Positions 23,283 through 35,239 of a stretch of 64,000 nucleotides of DNA are shown in pieces. The stretch lies in contig NC_084469.1 in the NCBI RefSeq assembly GCF_027409185.1, positions 104,099,835 through 104,163,834 of the forward strand, written 5' to 3'. How positions within the stretch are numbered: the first letter of the stretch is position 1; each line of letters starts with the position of its first letter. This stretch comes from Cynocephalus volans. Its lineage: Eukaryota > Chordata > Mammalia > Dermoptera > Cynocephalidae. The translations under genes and the position numbers were made by a program. Under the pieces are notes generated by a model, which was not told the DNA's origin, did not search any database, and saw nothing but the letters and a program-made list of their open reading frames with translations.

Positions 23283-23610
23283 TGTGTTAGCTCAGGCTGC
23301 TATAACAAAATGCCATGGACTGAGTGGCTCAAACAGCAGACATTTACTTCCCACAGTTCTGGAGCCTAGGAAGTCTAAGGTCAAGCTGCTAATTCAGTTC
23401 TTGGTGAAACCATCTTCCTGGCTTGCAGGTGGGATGCCTTCTGTGATCTCTCTCTCTACATTCCTTAGGAAGCCACTAACCCCATCAAGAGGGCCCACCC
23501 TCGTGAACTCATGTAACCCTAATTACTTCTTAAAGGTCCATCTCCAAATACCATTACATTGGGGCTTAGGGATTCAAAGTATGGATTTGGAGGTGGAGGA
23601 ACTAAATAAA
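23283..23610 (-). mobile_element. MLT1-type MaLR LTR
   Basis: 'tgtgttagctcaggctgcta' followed by 'taacaaaatgcca' and 'cccacagttctggagcctag' is the reverse complement of an MLT1 LTR. Open frames across it (23187-23628) are repeat-derived. Confidence 0.75.
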
Positions 23611-23619
23611 ATACATAGA

Positions 23620-25460
23620 AAGGGGTAAATAGAAAGTTAATAAAAGAAGCTTTTGGCTTGTGTAAGCCAACTGGACTTTATCAATTAGCAGATGTGAGCA
23701 AGATTTGACAGAAGAGAGGTATAATTTCATCATGGGAGAAAAAAAGGACATTGTGGTAGCTGTACATTTTCATGAAGAAACAAAGCTGATGCCATGAACG
23801 CCCTATGGAAAATCACTGCAATTACAAACAAAAAAAAAATGAGAATCGAAAAAATAAAACTAGTGGCAGTGAGAACGGAAAACAGTGCTTTTTTTGTCAA
23901 GTACAGACACAGTGGAAGCTGTAAATTAGAAATTGTCATGACAGAAATTAGATTTTAGATTTTTAAAAGAATTGGACAGCCTTGTGCATGTTAGAAGCCT
24001 ATTCATTGTAAGTATGGTGGCCAGACAAGCCACAGGAATGCACTACATGAATTAATGCACTAAGTATGCAATGCCATCACTGTCCTTGACCGTGATTTTG
24101 TTTTTAAAATGTCATAAATGTATGATGCACATGAGTGGATTAGGTTTCCTAGGCACTGGTTTATGTGTGAATCTTTCAACTTTTTAATATTTGGGTTATT
24201 ACGTTGGATCATCCTAAAAGAAATTGATTTCAGTTACCAAACCACCTTCAATGACTACATGTATTATACAGGGAGAACTGAAACTGCATGTAATCAATAA
24301 GCTAGATGTGAAATCAATTTTATCAAACCGGGGCTCAGAAAGGGGCACTTTACATTTTTATTTGTGCACAACTGGTGGGGGGTTTTTTGCAGAATTAACT
24401 ATAAAAATCACCGGCTACCATAGTTAACTTGATCTACTGATTCCAGAATACATAAAATTCAATTTTTGCCAATTCTCTTTAGCAAACTTGTATATTTATT
24501 TGCTGGGATTTTTTAAAAAATCACATACCCTAAAAAAAAAGAAAGAAAGAAATTATGCCTTGGCATCTTTATTTCCCCACACTTTATAAGAGATACTCAG
24601 TGAATACTGGCTGGAGAAATGAACACAGCCAAACCTTGTGATGAGATGTCAGGTACTGAGAATTAAACTTTCCTCGGAACTTCATTTAATTTCATAAACC
24701 TAATTTAGCTCATGTTACACATAATATCCATATGTATTTATTGCTCAAACATGGATATCCACGACAAGGAGAGGGGGTGCTATAAAAAATCATGCTGGGA
24801 CAATAGGTGTTATCAAGGACTGTCCTCAGCAAACCAGGACATACGGTCGGAGGATTTCCGAGGCCATTTTGCACAGAAGAGAGTGTCACATCAGCCACTA
24901 CTACACCTTCTTTACCATTCAATCAGTGACAAGCTGCCATAGTTCCCCTTTCCATGTACACCTGAGTTGCTTGTTTCTTACTGTGGTTCTTGAGAATAAA
25001 TTTTAACCTTTACTGTGGTTTCCGAAATATTTTTATGTATATCTTTTTTTTCATGTTATTTTTGACCATGGTCTTACATATACAGTGTGTAAAAGATATG
25101 AAAGGCCTGTGAGGGAAAATGATACGGTGAATTATGTTAACATTTGAAGTTAACATTTGAAATTACTAAGTGCTTTTTAATAAAATTTCATGCTGTTATA
25201 AGTGAACTGGGTGTAAATCTGGCAACACAAAAATGGATTACAAGATTTTTCCTGTAAAAATCAAATTTTCAACTTAAGTTAATTTGTCCTAGAAGTTTTC
25301 CTTTTGTCTTTTCTGACCTTCCCTTATGAGAAGCTGCAAATATAAACAGACATGTCTTAAAATACGAGGCAGTTTTCATATCTCAATCAAGGAATCTTTA
25401 ATAGATAATCAGAATATCAGTCACACCTAATAATTCTCTAATATGAGTTGATAGAGTTGT
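23620..25460. other. Intergenic, nothing recognised
   Basis: AT-rich sequence with only short frames. I see no exon signals, RNA gene or named repeat here. Confidence 0.5.
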
Positions 25461-25480
25461 ATTAAAATCTCAAGTGTATA

Positions 25481-25626
25481 GGGCTGAGCCCGTGGCGCGC
25501 TCGGGAGAGTGCTGCGCTGGGAGCGAGGCGACGCTCTCGCCGCGGGTTCGGATCCTATACAGGAATGGCCGGTGCACTCACTGGCTGAGTGCCGGTCACG
25601 AAAAAGACAAAAAAAATAAAAAAATA
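25481..25626 (+). mobile_element. tRNA-derived SINE, type B, perfect TSD
   Basis: Head 'gggctgagcccgtggcgcgc', end 'ccggtcacgaaaaagac', A-rich tail. The perfect 17-base direct repeat 'aaaatctcaagtgtata' lies at 25464-25480 and 25627-25643, indicating a recent insertion. Confidence 0.95.
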
Positions 25627-25820
25627 AAAATCTCAAGTGTATAAAATTTAATTATCGAAGGTAAAAGACTCCTTTTCCAAGTGGAATATACAATGTAAAA
25701 ACGTTACATTTTGTCCATTAAACATAGAGGGAACATGATCTTGAAAATATTCACAATATTCCATATCTGTAGCTCTCTATCTGAAGGTAGTTCCAGAATA
25801 AACAGTGAGTCATAGGTTGC

Positions 25821-26243
25821 TCTATTAGTCCATTTTGTGTTGCTATAACAGAATACCTGAAACTGGGTGATTTATAAAGAAAATGAAATTTATTGCTTAC
25901 AGTTTCTGAGACTGGGAAGTCCAAAATACATCTGGTGGTGGCAGCAGCAACCCAGGGGTCTCACATTGCAAGATGGTGGAAGCAGAGAGAGCAGGAGAGA
26001 GAGACAGACTCTCCTCTTTTAAAGCCCTCAGAACCACACCCCTGACCACCATTTTTAATCTATTCACCACTACATGGCCCTATATTCTAATCACGTCTTC
26101 AAGGCCCCACCTTATGATTACCATAATAGGATTTCCCATCCTCTTAACAGTCACAGTGGGGGCTAAGTTTCTAATACATAAAACTTGGGGGACACAATTC
26201 AAGCTTCAATGAGGTTTGGGGGGACATAATTCAATCCACTACA
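25821..26243 (-). mobile_element. MaLR-type LTR
   Basis: Near-identical to 2356-2928 without its SINE: 'ctattagtccattttgtgtt' at one end and 'ttcaatccactaca' at the other. The ORF 25973-26212 is internal to the LTR. Confidence 0.75.
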
Positions 26244-26268
26244 GTTGCCAAAATAACTTTTCATTTTA

Positions 26269-26431
26269 TTTTTATTTTTATTTATTTATTTATTTATTTA
26301 TTTGTCTTTTTTGTGACCGGCACTCAGCCAGTGAGTGCACCGGCCATTCCCATATAGGATCCGAACCCGCGGCGGGAGCGTCACCGCACTCCCAGCGCTG
26401 CACTCTCCCGAGTGCGCCACGGGCTCGGCCC
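26269..26431 (-). mobile_element. tRNA-derived SINE, type B, perfect TSD
   Basis: In reverse orientation, with a T-rich tail (ATTT units) at 26269-26300 and its head at 26431. The perfect 16-base repeat 'ataacttttcatttta' lies at 26253-26268 and 26432-26447. Confidence 0.95.
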
Positions 26432-27159
26432 ATAACTTTTCATTTTAAATTGCTGAAACACAAATTGCAGTTTTGCTTTTCTAATCAGATGCAGAGAAGC
26501 ATATGCTGCAGACAAAGCATCAGGACTCAAACAGGAAGCAACATCATTGCCTCAAAAAAGTGGTGACTTTCCTGACTTATGAACACCATTTGGGCCTGTA
26601 ATTCTCTGTCCTCTCCGTCACGGTCCTTGGGGTCTTTGTGAAGCACCAGGAAAATCCATAGTCAAGGCCAAGACCCAGGGTCTCAGCTACGTCCCATTCA
26701 TCTCCTTACCCTGTGCTTGTATTGCTCTTTACCCTTCATTGGCCATCCCAACACAGCTACCCGCATCCTTTGGAAAACAAAATTTTCAGTCATGTTGACT
26801 GTGGTGTTTCTACTCTTTGGCCAAAACTATCATTGCAGTTTTGGCATTCAAGAGGGAAGAATGAGGCACTGGTAGGTGTCAGGAGCACCTATCTTTCATT
26901 GCCGCCTCTTTCCTGACCCACGTGACTCTTCATAAAATTTGGCAAGGAATAACTTCACCCTTCACTCGGCGGGGGATAGGGATAAACTATTGGAGGCTGG
27001 ATAGGTCATTCCCACATACAGTAAGGATTTGATCACTGATACCTGGGCTTTTGGCTCTGGGGAGATCCAACGAGGCCTTTCTGGCCAACAGCTTGCCTGA
27101 CATCATCAATGAAATGACTGGATTACTCACTAAAGTGATCGGATTATTCAATAGCTATA

Positions 27160-27365
27160 AAACTGACTTTTGCATGTTGCTTTTGCACCCATGCCACTTT
27201 GCTAAATTCATTTATTAATTCTAAACTCTTTTTGTGAATTCATGGGTCCTTGACATATAAGATAATATGATCTGTGAATAGGAATACTTTTACTTCTTCT
27301 TGTTCAATTTGTATGCCTTTATTTTTCTTGCCCAATCACTCTGGCTAAAACATCCAGTACACAAA
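27160..27365 (-). mobile_element. LINE-1 ORF2 fragment (antisense)
   Basis: 'tttgctaaattcatttatta' through 'ttgtatgcctttatttttct' and 'ctctggctaaaacatccag' is the reverse complement of part of L1 ORF2. Confidence 0.7.
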
Positions 27366-27639
27366 CACAATCTTTTTTTTCTTTTTAAAGTTATTTGGAT
27401 CTTTGATTTTGCCTAAACTTCTCTTCTACATTTTTCAAATTGTGACACTTGGTCCAAAGTTGAAATTAAGGAAAAGATGATTTTTACAAACTCATTCACT
27501 GAAGAACTTTGTGCCTGTCTGGTGCTGGGGAGGACAATACCCTGGCTAGGCTCGGTGCATTCTGGCTGATTGCTGTCATTATTGGCGATCTTGTCTTGTC
27601 ATTGGTTTATAGACATCACAGAGGACACTGGTCTCAAAG

Positions 27640-27830
27640 TGGGACTTCTGCAGCAAGGTCAAGAATCATTATGTTATTCAAAATAAATAGCCAGATGAAG
27701 AGATACATAGGGCAAGGTCTAGAAGGGTCTTTCATGCAGGAACTTCTGTCCCTGTGGAGCTGGGGTACGCCCCCTTCCCAGCAAGTAGAGCTGAAAACCC
27801 CCATGTGTTCACTAATCAGAAGCTCCTCAG
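27640..27830. mobile_element. ERVL/MLT2-like LTR fragment
   Basis: 'agatacatagggcaaggtct' and 'cttctgtccctgtggagctg' resemble the middle of the LTR family at 44380-45215. Confidence 0.4.
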
Positions 27831-28000
27831 GGGCCAGCCCATGGCTCATTTCAGAGAGTGCGGTGCTGACAACACCAAGGCCACGGGTTCGGATCCTATA
27901 TAGGGATGGCCGGTTAGCTCACTGGCTGAGTGTGGTGCTGACAACACCAAGCCAAGGGTTGAGATCCCCTTACCGGTCATTTTTTTTTTTTTTAAAAAAA
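27831..28000 (+). mobile_element. tRNA-Ile-derived SINE, dimer (type A)
   Basis: Head 'gggccagcccatggctcatt', second unit 'gatggccggttagctcactg', end 'ccttaccggtcat', T/A-rich tail. The perfect 13-base repeat 'agaagctcctcag' lies at 27818-27830 and 28001-28013. Confidence 0.93.
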
Positions 28001-28229
28001 AGAAGCTCCTCAGTACGCAGCCTTAAACAGTAGTAGCAAGTTAGTTAAGGCTCAGCAGGTTTTTTTAAAATGGATAAATAATAAAATATAATAAATAAAA
28101 TATAACCTTATAACATACATTTAACATATAAATAATATAAATTGTATACTCTTAAGGCCATAAAATAACATAATATGAAAACATAATATAAAAGTAATTA
28201 ATAACTAAATAAAAAATAAAAATAGACAT

Positions 28230-28480
28230 TATACAAAGACTCTCCTCTGACCACCATGGAATAAATTTAGAGGGAAAACTTGAAAATTCACAGATTTGTG
28301 AAAACTAAACATTTGCTTGAACAACAAATGGACCAAAGAAATAATAGATAAAATTAGAAAATACCTAGAGATCAGCACTGCACTCTCCCGAGTGAGCCAT
28401 GGGCCAGCCCAGAAAATACCTAGAGATGAATGAAAATAAAAACCTACTATATCAGAACTATGAAACACAACAAAGCAAGT
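28230..28480 (+). mobile_element. LINE-1 fragment (sense), hit by a tailless SINE
   Basis: 'ctgaccaccatggaataaat' and the following lines match an old L1 region. The tailless SINE at 28373-28410 lies within it. Confidence 0.6.
28373..28410 (-). mobile_element. Tailless 38-base SINE 5' half
   Basis: In reverse it reads 'gggctggcccatggctcact' then 'cgggagagtgcagtgctg' and stops; no A-tail is present. It is flanked by a perfect 17-base direct repeat, 'agaaaatacctagagat' (28356-28372 and 28411-28427). The break falls in the anticodon loop of the tRNA-Ile-like unit. Confidence 0.92.
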
Positions 28481-28509
28481 GCAAAGAAAAAAATTGAACT
28501 CCTTTTCAG

Positions 28510-28930
28510 CTGTGAGACTATTGTGTGGCTGCTGAGCTGATGACAATGTGGTTGGGAGGGACAGAGTGGCTGAGTTGTGGGGGCCCCATGACCTGGGTTC
28601 TGCCACTGCCTCACCTCACAGCCACCTGGATTGCTGTAGAGACATTTTCCAAAGAATGGGGTGGGTGTGGATTCCCAAAAATGTTTCCCAGCAACAAGGC
28701 ACAGAGAAGGGGCTTGAGATGAAAAATTTACAGCTGAAAATGGCCAGAAGACAGTCCCCCAAAAGACATGGTGCTGATAACCCAGGATTAGGAAGACTTC
28801 AAGGAAATCCCACTTGGGGGAAAACCATCGAAGAGTGTCTATATTTCAGAACTACAGAAATCCCAAAGATGTGACCCAAGAACCTTGTTGTAAACTTAAA
28901 ACAGACTGGGAGACCAATCACATCTACCAG
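28510..28930. repeat. Repeat block shared with 4.76-5.4 kb
   Basis: See 4500-5400. Shared blocks are 'gggttctgccactgc', 'ttttccaaagaatggg', 'cagaac.acagaaatcccaa' and 'aagatgtgaccca'. An ORF at 28548-28874 lies in this repeat and is not regarded as a gene. Confidence 0.5.
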
Positions 28931-28939
28931 ATGTTTGGA

Positions 28940-30050
28940 ATGTGTGAATGTGTGTGCAGGTGGGACCACAGGGGGTGTTTCCTTGTATCAGTAGACGTTT
29001 CAAGACAGGCCTGTTGGGGCCCTGAGTCCATCTTCCCCAGGCTATTAACTCTTCCTAAGAAAGATCACATGGTGTTGGGAAAAAATGTTACACATGTAAA
29101 AATCAAGGCTCAAGAGAGTTTCATATTACATTAAAAAGTTTTCAACTAAAGTTTTCAACTGAAATGTTTTAAACTAAAACTTTTAACAATTGCAAAAATA
29201 AAGATTGTCCATAACTATCTCTACAGGAAATCATGACTATTAATCCCAGGAATGCAGGACTGTCTGTATTGCTCCCTATTGTCTACATCCAAAGCTGAAC
29301 AGTTCCTGAAACACTGTGTAAGATGTACTAGACGTGGAAACAGAAATGACCAGTGGTGACATCCTCATTCGCTGAGGCCCCTTCCCACCACAGAGAAGAT
29401 ACACACACCCCAGCTTCCTTATTATTCACGTCAGCACTTACTTTCCTTCAAAGTCCTTATTTCCATTTTTAAACCAAAGTTTTACTACTCGTTCACCATC
29501 TCTCCTCTCTCACAAAAATAATCACCACGATTGCAAAAATTTGTTTCTTCATGCCTCAATATTCAGAACCTAGAGTGTCTGAATGATTTGGCTTACTTGT
29601 GCATGTTTTGAGTCTACAGTGCCTGGTTCAGTGAGGGGTAGTGACAAATTAGCATGTACATGGTAATGTTGACTCACAATGTCTAATGAATAAGTTGGGA
29701 AAATTATAAAAGTTGATCTAATTCATGATTGCAATGGGATATTTTAATATATTTTCTCGGCATATAAAAAAGACAATGACATTTGTTAGTATACAATTTG
29801 TTTGGAAACAGTTAATAAAATATTTCTAAAAAATAAGTACAGAACTCTTCCTCAAGGAATAAAATGCATAGTTTTTAATCACAAATAATCAAACATTATT
29901 GAAAATGAATTGAGACATTACATTCACCTGTGAGATACAAACACCTGCAATCTTCCTGACACGAGGAAAGTGTTTACTCTCACTTGAAAGTACTGGGTGA
30001 AAGCAGTCACTACCCAAAGCATAAGAGGAACAATCTCCCATCTACTTGTT
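28940..30050. other. Gene B 3' flank, nothing recognised
   Basis: AT-rich intergenic sequence. No exon, RNA gene or named repeat can be supported. Confidence 0.45.
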
Positions 30051-30078
30051 TTTTGTTGGTTTGTTATGGTTTTTTTTT

Positions 30079-30161
30079 GGTGGCTGACCATTACCAGGAT
30101 CTGAACCAGTGACCTTGGTGTTAAGGGTACACTCTAACCACTGAGCAAACTGGCCAGCCCC
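30079..30161 (-). mobile_element. Old monomeric tRNA-Ile SINE
   Basis: In reverse it reads 'ggggctggccagtttgctca', then an internal tRNA-Ile-like unit with 'ggttcagatcctggtaatgg'. The flanking repeat is imperfect ('catctacttgtttt' against 'catctagttgtttt'). Confidence 0.75.
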
Positions 30162-30884
30162 ATCTAGTTGTTTTAGATGGCCACTGTTGTAGCTGTCGTG
30201 CTGAATCAGAAACTATCGCTACCACTAAGAACAAAGTTGTTTCCTATGCAAATTAGGCCTTATACGAATTCAATCTATAGAGTAGGGAAGTCATACCATC
30301 AGAGAATATTCCCAACCATGACAGTCCAAATTGGTTGCCCAGTACACATATTAGGGTTTGCAGACAAATCCAAACTGCAGATGGATCTTTTGTGTGGATC
30401 TTCTGGAAACATCTCTTTGAAACCTACCCCTCAGAAAATGGAAGTCAAAAAGTTGATGGTGGGTTTGAGGACACTCTTGATTTCAGGTAAAAGAATCAAG
30501 AAAATGGGCTGGAGGCAGATTCACACAGCTCGTACACATCTCTAGACTCTGTGTGTGGTGCCTCTAAAACCTAATGTCTTCTTTACTTTTGCCTCCTAAC
30601 TCTTATAGAAGTTGGCTATTAGTGAATTCTAACATAAAACCATAAAAGAAATGGATTCTGAAAAATCTCATTCCCAACATTTCCACATTGCCATAACACA
30701 GTTAAGGAAATCCATCTCCAACTCTAGATTTTATTGTCCTATCACAGGACTCTCTTAATTCAAAGTCTATTGTCCAAATAACAGCCAGAAAAAAATGAGA
30801 GTAAAGGGTAAGAGATGAAAATTATAATTTCCATGAGACTATACTCTATGATAAAATTTACATACTTACAAATTGAATCAACTC

Positions 30885-30890
30885 TTTATT
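30885..30890 (-). terminator. Candidate polyadenylation signal, gene B
   Basis: AATAAA on the minus strand, about 840 bases past the gene B stop codon, in AT-rich sequence. Usage is not demonstrated. Confidence 0.35.
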
Positions 30891-31429
30891 AGCAAAGAAA
30901 ATAAAATAAGCTTATTTGCCACCACCCCCCAAAAGAAGTTTTCCCCATAATTAAGAAAGGTGGAATAAATATAATGGGTGAGAGATATCCAGAACTGCCA
31001 ATGGAGGCCAGAAAGAAAATCCCAACAATCAACAAAGACTCATTCATTTTTCAATGGGCCATTAATAACAGAGCAATGAAACTATACAATAATTAAACCT
31101 ACCTGCATATTGGAAATGCATTTCATTCAACCCACGGATCCAAAACACTTCAAAATAGATACAGCAAATTTTTATCAGTGACTTAAGAAAAAAACACTAC
31201 CTATTAAACTCATACGCTATTGTTTAGAATGCTACAGAATTCTCTCATCTATATATTTTTCACAATAGTAAGAAGCCAAAATCCACAGTCGAAAGAGCCA
31301 CTTTAAGAATGAGCCACTGATAAAGATGAATTTTATAACATTTCCTTCAGATTATGTGTTTTCTGGAGCTTTGTGCATAGACTAATTTGCATTAGGCTTT
31401 TCATATACTTACATTTACAGGATTTCTCT

Positions 31430-31729
31430 ACATTGGGAGTTTTCATGAGACTTAGAAAATAGTTTGTGAAAATTGAAAACGTTCCTGTATTTTTCACATT
31501 TACATAGTTTCAATCCAACATGCTGTAAAGATGTGGGCCAAATGAGGACACTGTACACTGCTTATACTCAAGAAGTTTATCTCCACTTTTGTGTTCTTTC
31601 ATGGCTTCAAATTTAACTGGGATGACAAAGGGATTTGCCACACTTTTTAAATTTATAGGGTTTCTCTTCATTATGTACTCTCAAGTGTGCTAGACAGGCT
31701 GTGTGATGAGGAAAGCTTTTCCACATTGC
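31430..31729 (-). pseudogene. Decayed zinc fingers downstream of gene B
   Basis: After the gene B stop, the minus strand still spells finger parts in other frames: 'KQCGKAF' just past the stop, 'EEKPYKFKKCGKS' near 31650, and an 'HENSQ' end near 31435. The same remnant pieces follow gene A, so a longer ancestral array is implied. Confidence 0.7.
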
Positions 31730-32804
31730 TTATGAAGGATTTCTGTTATGAGTTCTTTCATGCTTTCGAAGGGAACTGGAACGACTGAAGGCTTTCCCAC
31801 ATTTCTTACATTCATAGGGTTTCTCTCCAGTGTGAGTCCTTTCATGTTTCCGTAAAGAGCTGGAACAATTAAAGGCTTTCCCACACTCATTACATTTGTG
31901 TGGTTTTTCTCCAGTATGAGTTCTTTCATGAATTCGAAAGTTACTGGAACAATTGAAGGCTTTACCGCACGTTTTGCACTCATAAGGTTTTTCTCCAGTG
32001 TGAGTCCTCTCATGCACTCGAAAATAACGGGCACAAGTGAAGGCTTTACCACACTTTTTACACTCATAAGGTTTCTCTCCAGTGTGAATCCTCTCATGTA
32101 AATGAAAAGAACTGGAGAGACTGAAGGCTTTACCACATATTTTACATTCATAGGGCTTCTCTCTCGTGTGAGTCCTTTCGTGCATTCGCAAGGAACTGAA
32201 ACTACTTAAAGCTCTACCACATTGTTTACATTCATATGGTTTTTCTCCAGTGTGATTTCTTTCATGTATTTGAAATTTACGGGGGCTAATGAAAGCTTTC
32301 CCACATTTCTTACATTTATAAGGTCCATCTCCTGCATGTATTATCATGTGTCTTCGAAAGGTTGCAAGAGAAATGAAGCCTTTTCCACATTCTTCACATT
32401 CATAGTATCTATTATTTCTGGTATGAGTTCTTTCATGTGTTTGAATGTAATTGGAAAGACTGAAGGCTTTACCACATTTTTTAGATTCATAGGATTTTCT
32501 TCCAGTATGTATTCTTTCATGTACTTGAAAGGAGTGGTGAGAAGTGAAGGCTTTTGCATTTTCCTTATATTCATGTGTCTTCTCTCCATATTCTAGACAC
32601 TCATATGGTTTCTGTCCACTCTGAGCTCTGCTGTGCCCATTAAGGGATGAATGACCAATGGAGCATTCTCCACGCACACTGCCTTCACACAATTCTACTC
32701 CAGGACGGGTTTTCTTGTTGAGATTATGATTTGAAATTTGGCTGACAGTTTCTCCACATTGACTACTTTCTTTGCTGTCACAGAGTCTCCCTACCATATG
32801 CCTC
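31730..32804 (-). CDS. C2H2 zinc-finger array exon, gene B
   Basis: The terminal exon follows the acceptor 'tttcttacag'. It encodes the subfamily spacer ([20 protein letters not shown], then [11 protein letters not shown]). Next come two or three decayed fingers: [10 protein letters not shown] without its His pair, EYKENAKAF without Cys, and [10 protein letters not shown] with the first Cys changed to Ser. Eight complete C2H2 fingers with mostly TGEKP linkers follow. Predicted contact residues (-1,2,3,6), in order, are SATR, SRKI, SSSM, LSSL, CRYV, CSNI, CSSK and RSSK. Finger 3 has Leu in place of the conserved Phe (CGRALSS). The protein ends 'THNRNPS', where a small deletion in the next linker produces a stop. 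It is a nuclear DNA-binding protein by family, with unknown target. Confidence 0.92.
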
Positions 32805-33210
32805 CTGTAAGAAATGAGAAGCACAATATTAAGGGTTTGTTTATTAATGATTTTATACTTAATAATAGGTATTATGATTATATTTTTAACATTATCAGGG
32901 AAAGTCTAGGCTTTATGTCCTCTCTGTGTTGGTTAAACATGAATGGACTGAATGCTCTCAAGAGGTCTCGATCACAGCTATTATCAAAACAATAACATTC
33001 ATATGAGTTTTCTTAGTACTGTTTCCAAGTGAACTATTTTGCAAACACTGAACATCTATGTAATATTTAAGCATATATTTTTGGAGAAAATTCTCTAAGC
33101 ATATATAAATGTGAAGCTAGGCTTATTTGTTTTCTTGCTTTTTAAAAATTTTTTGTTACATACTATGATTCCCTCCAGGGACATTGATTTCTTTTACAAG
33201 TGCAAATTAC

Positions 33211-33271
33211 CTTAGATCTCCCCCAATATTTTTGTACCGATCTTCGATGTTCTGATATTTCCATTTTTTCC
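33211..33271 (-). CDS. KRAB-C-type exon, gene B
   Basis: A 61-bp exon between 'cattttag' and 'gtaattt', giving GKKWKYQNIEDRYKNIGGDL in phase. It has the same length, phase and splice signals as the gene A exon at 7619-7679. Confidence 0.9.
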
Positions 33272-33392
33272 CTAAAATGTAGACCCATAAAAATTATTAT
33301 GAATTAGTACAAAATCATAGAAAAATTATTAAATTCCAGGTTCTTGGTACACTAGGACATTCCTGATTTGTTCACCAAATCATGCCAAATCA

Positions 33393-33590
<198 letters not shown>

Positions 33591-34429
33591 CTAAAACATC
33601 CCACATGTGTAAGAAGGCTGGGTGAGACTGACAGCACTGGGGATCTACACGCAATTCATAAACTCTCATGATGCTGTGAACTCCACACATTTGTTCTTTG
33701 ATTTGGTCAAAAGAACTCTTACTTTCTGTTCACATTCTCTTTCATACAGGAATTTTGATGCTAGGACTAAACCCTTCAGTAAAGCAACAGAAAAACAGGA
33801 ACACACCTCTAACTGGTGGGTCAAGGAAGTAAGATGCATTGCCTTGGAGACCCCTACTGTCTATTTGTACAGTGGGTCTATACCACCTGTCACAACAAAG
33901 TCCTACTAACTGGTGTGCAGAAGAAGCAACAGTAGCAGGCCTGACACTGCTTATACTTGGAAATACTTGTTCACAAAGTTTGACCTTTGCTGATATGGGA
34001 ACTGGTACTACCAATCTAAATGATAAGTGTGTCTTGGTATTCCTCAATGGTTTATACAAACAATATGGTGATTGCTGAACTCCTGTTTTCCTTCTGAGAG
34101 TTTGGAATTTTGTTACATGCTCGGCAGAGGGTGCCTACATAATCAGTCCCCCAAAAACACTCCAGGCACTGAGTCTCTAATAAGCTTCCCTGGTAGAAAA
34201 TATGTCACACATATTGTCACAACTTGTCACATCAGGAATTGAGTCCATCCCACAGTGAGTAATCACTGAGAACCTTTGGAAGCAGGCACCTTGTTTCCTC
34301 TAGTCCAAATTTAATTAAGTACCAAATAAGATTAATGAAGGATATCTCACCATCTTAAGAGAACATTTTTGCATTTTTTATTCCATGATGTCAAAGGAAT
34401 ATGAAATAAAGCAAAAGATTACACATGTT

Positions 34430-35230
34430 CTTAGAAAGAACTTAATGTCACCAAGATTTCACCTGTCAGAAAGTTATAAAATTCCACAAATCCCAAACCA
34501 GACATTTCAGGAGTCAACAAAACCTACTTTTCCAAATCTAATAGAATCAACAAATGTCTACTAACAGTCAAAGTCTTCATAACAACACACTGACGGCTTG
34601 CCTAACACAAGTCAAGATTTTGAAACTATAATATTCTGGACAGCATAGGATTAACAGAGACGATTTATGTCGGTTAGAAGGACAAAAATTAGTCAATTAG
34701 GTAATGCCAAGTGTTGATGACCATAGAGAACAAATAAATATAGTTACATACAAATAAAGTAGGGGTCGATTTATACACTCCATTGCTATCTCCTGCCCAG
34801 CAATTTTTCTCGAATGTTCACAGAATTTATGGAGCACTTGCACTTGGAGACTGATATAAAATGATAGAAGCAGGGAGTAAACTTAAAGCCCATACACCAC
34901 AACCACTAGAATGGATGAGTAAATTCAATGGACTGAAGCTTCAGATACCAGCATGTATGAAACCTCCTGAGGGAAAAAAGAGACACCATTGAAAAACCTT
35001 TTCATTGTAATCCCATTAATATTCATTTATTGGAAGTTCAAAAAAGGCAACTAAAAGAACACTCCTTAGTGAAAAGTAACAGATGATGAAGATATGAAAA
35101 ATAACCCAAGAATCAGGACAGTGGTCATCTGCGGAGCAAGGACAAGGATGAGTCAAGGAGGGGACCATCAGAAGACTCTTAACAACTGTCCAAGGCCCAG
35201 TTATGAATCTTGATGAGGATTCCAAGGATA
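34430..35230. repeat. Intron block shared with gene A intron
   Basis: Counterpart of 9400-11040; see there. The interval from the KRAB-A exon (about 0.85 kb to its start) resembles that in gene A once the gene A SINEs are subtracted. Confidence 0.5.
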
Positions 35231-35239
35231 TTTATATTG

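Noticed and set aside
27509-28033. 174-codon ORF.
   Set aside because: Its second half is a SINE (27831-28000) and its first half contains LTR-like sequence.
30177-30545. 122-codon ORF downstream of gene B.
   Set aside because: No recognisable domain, no exon signals, and ordinary composition for chance. It would also be on the opposite strand in the gene's 3' flank.
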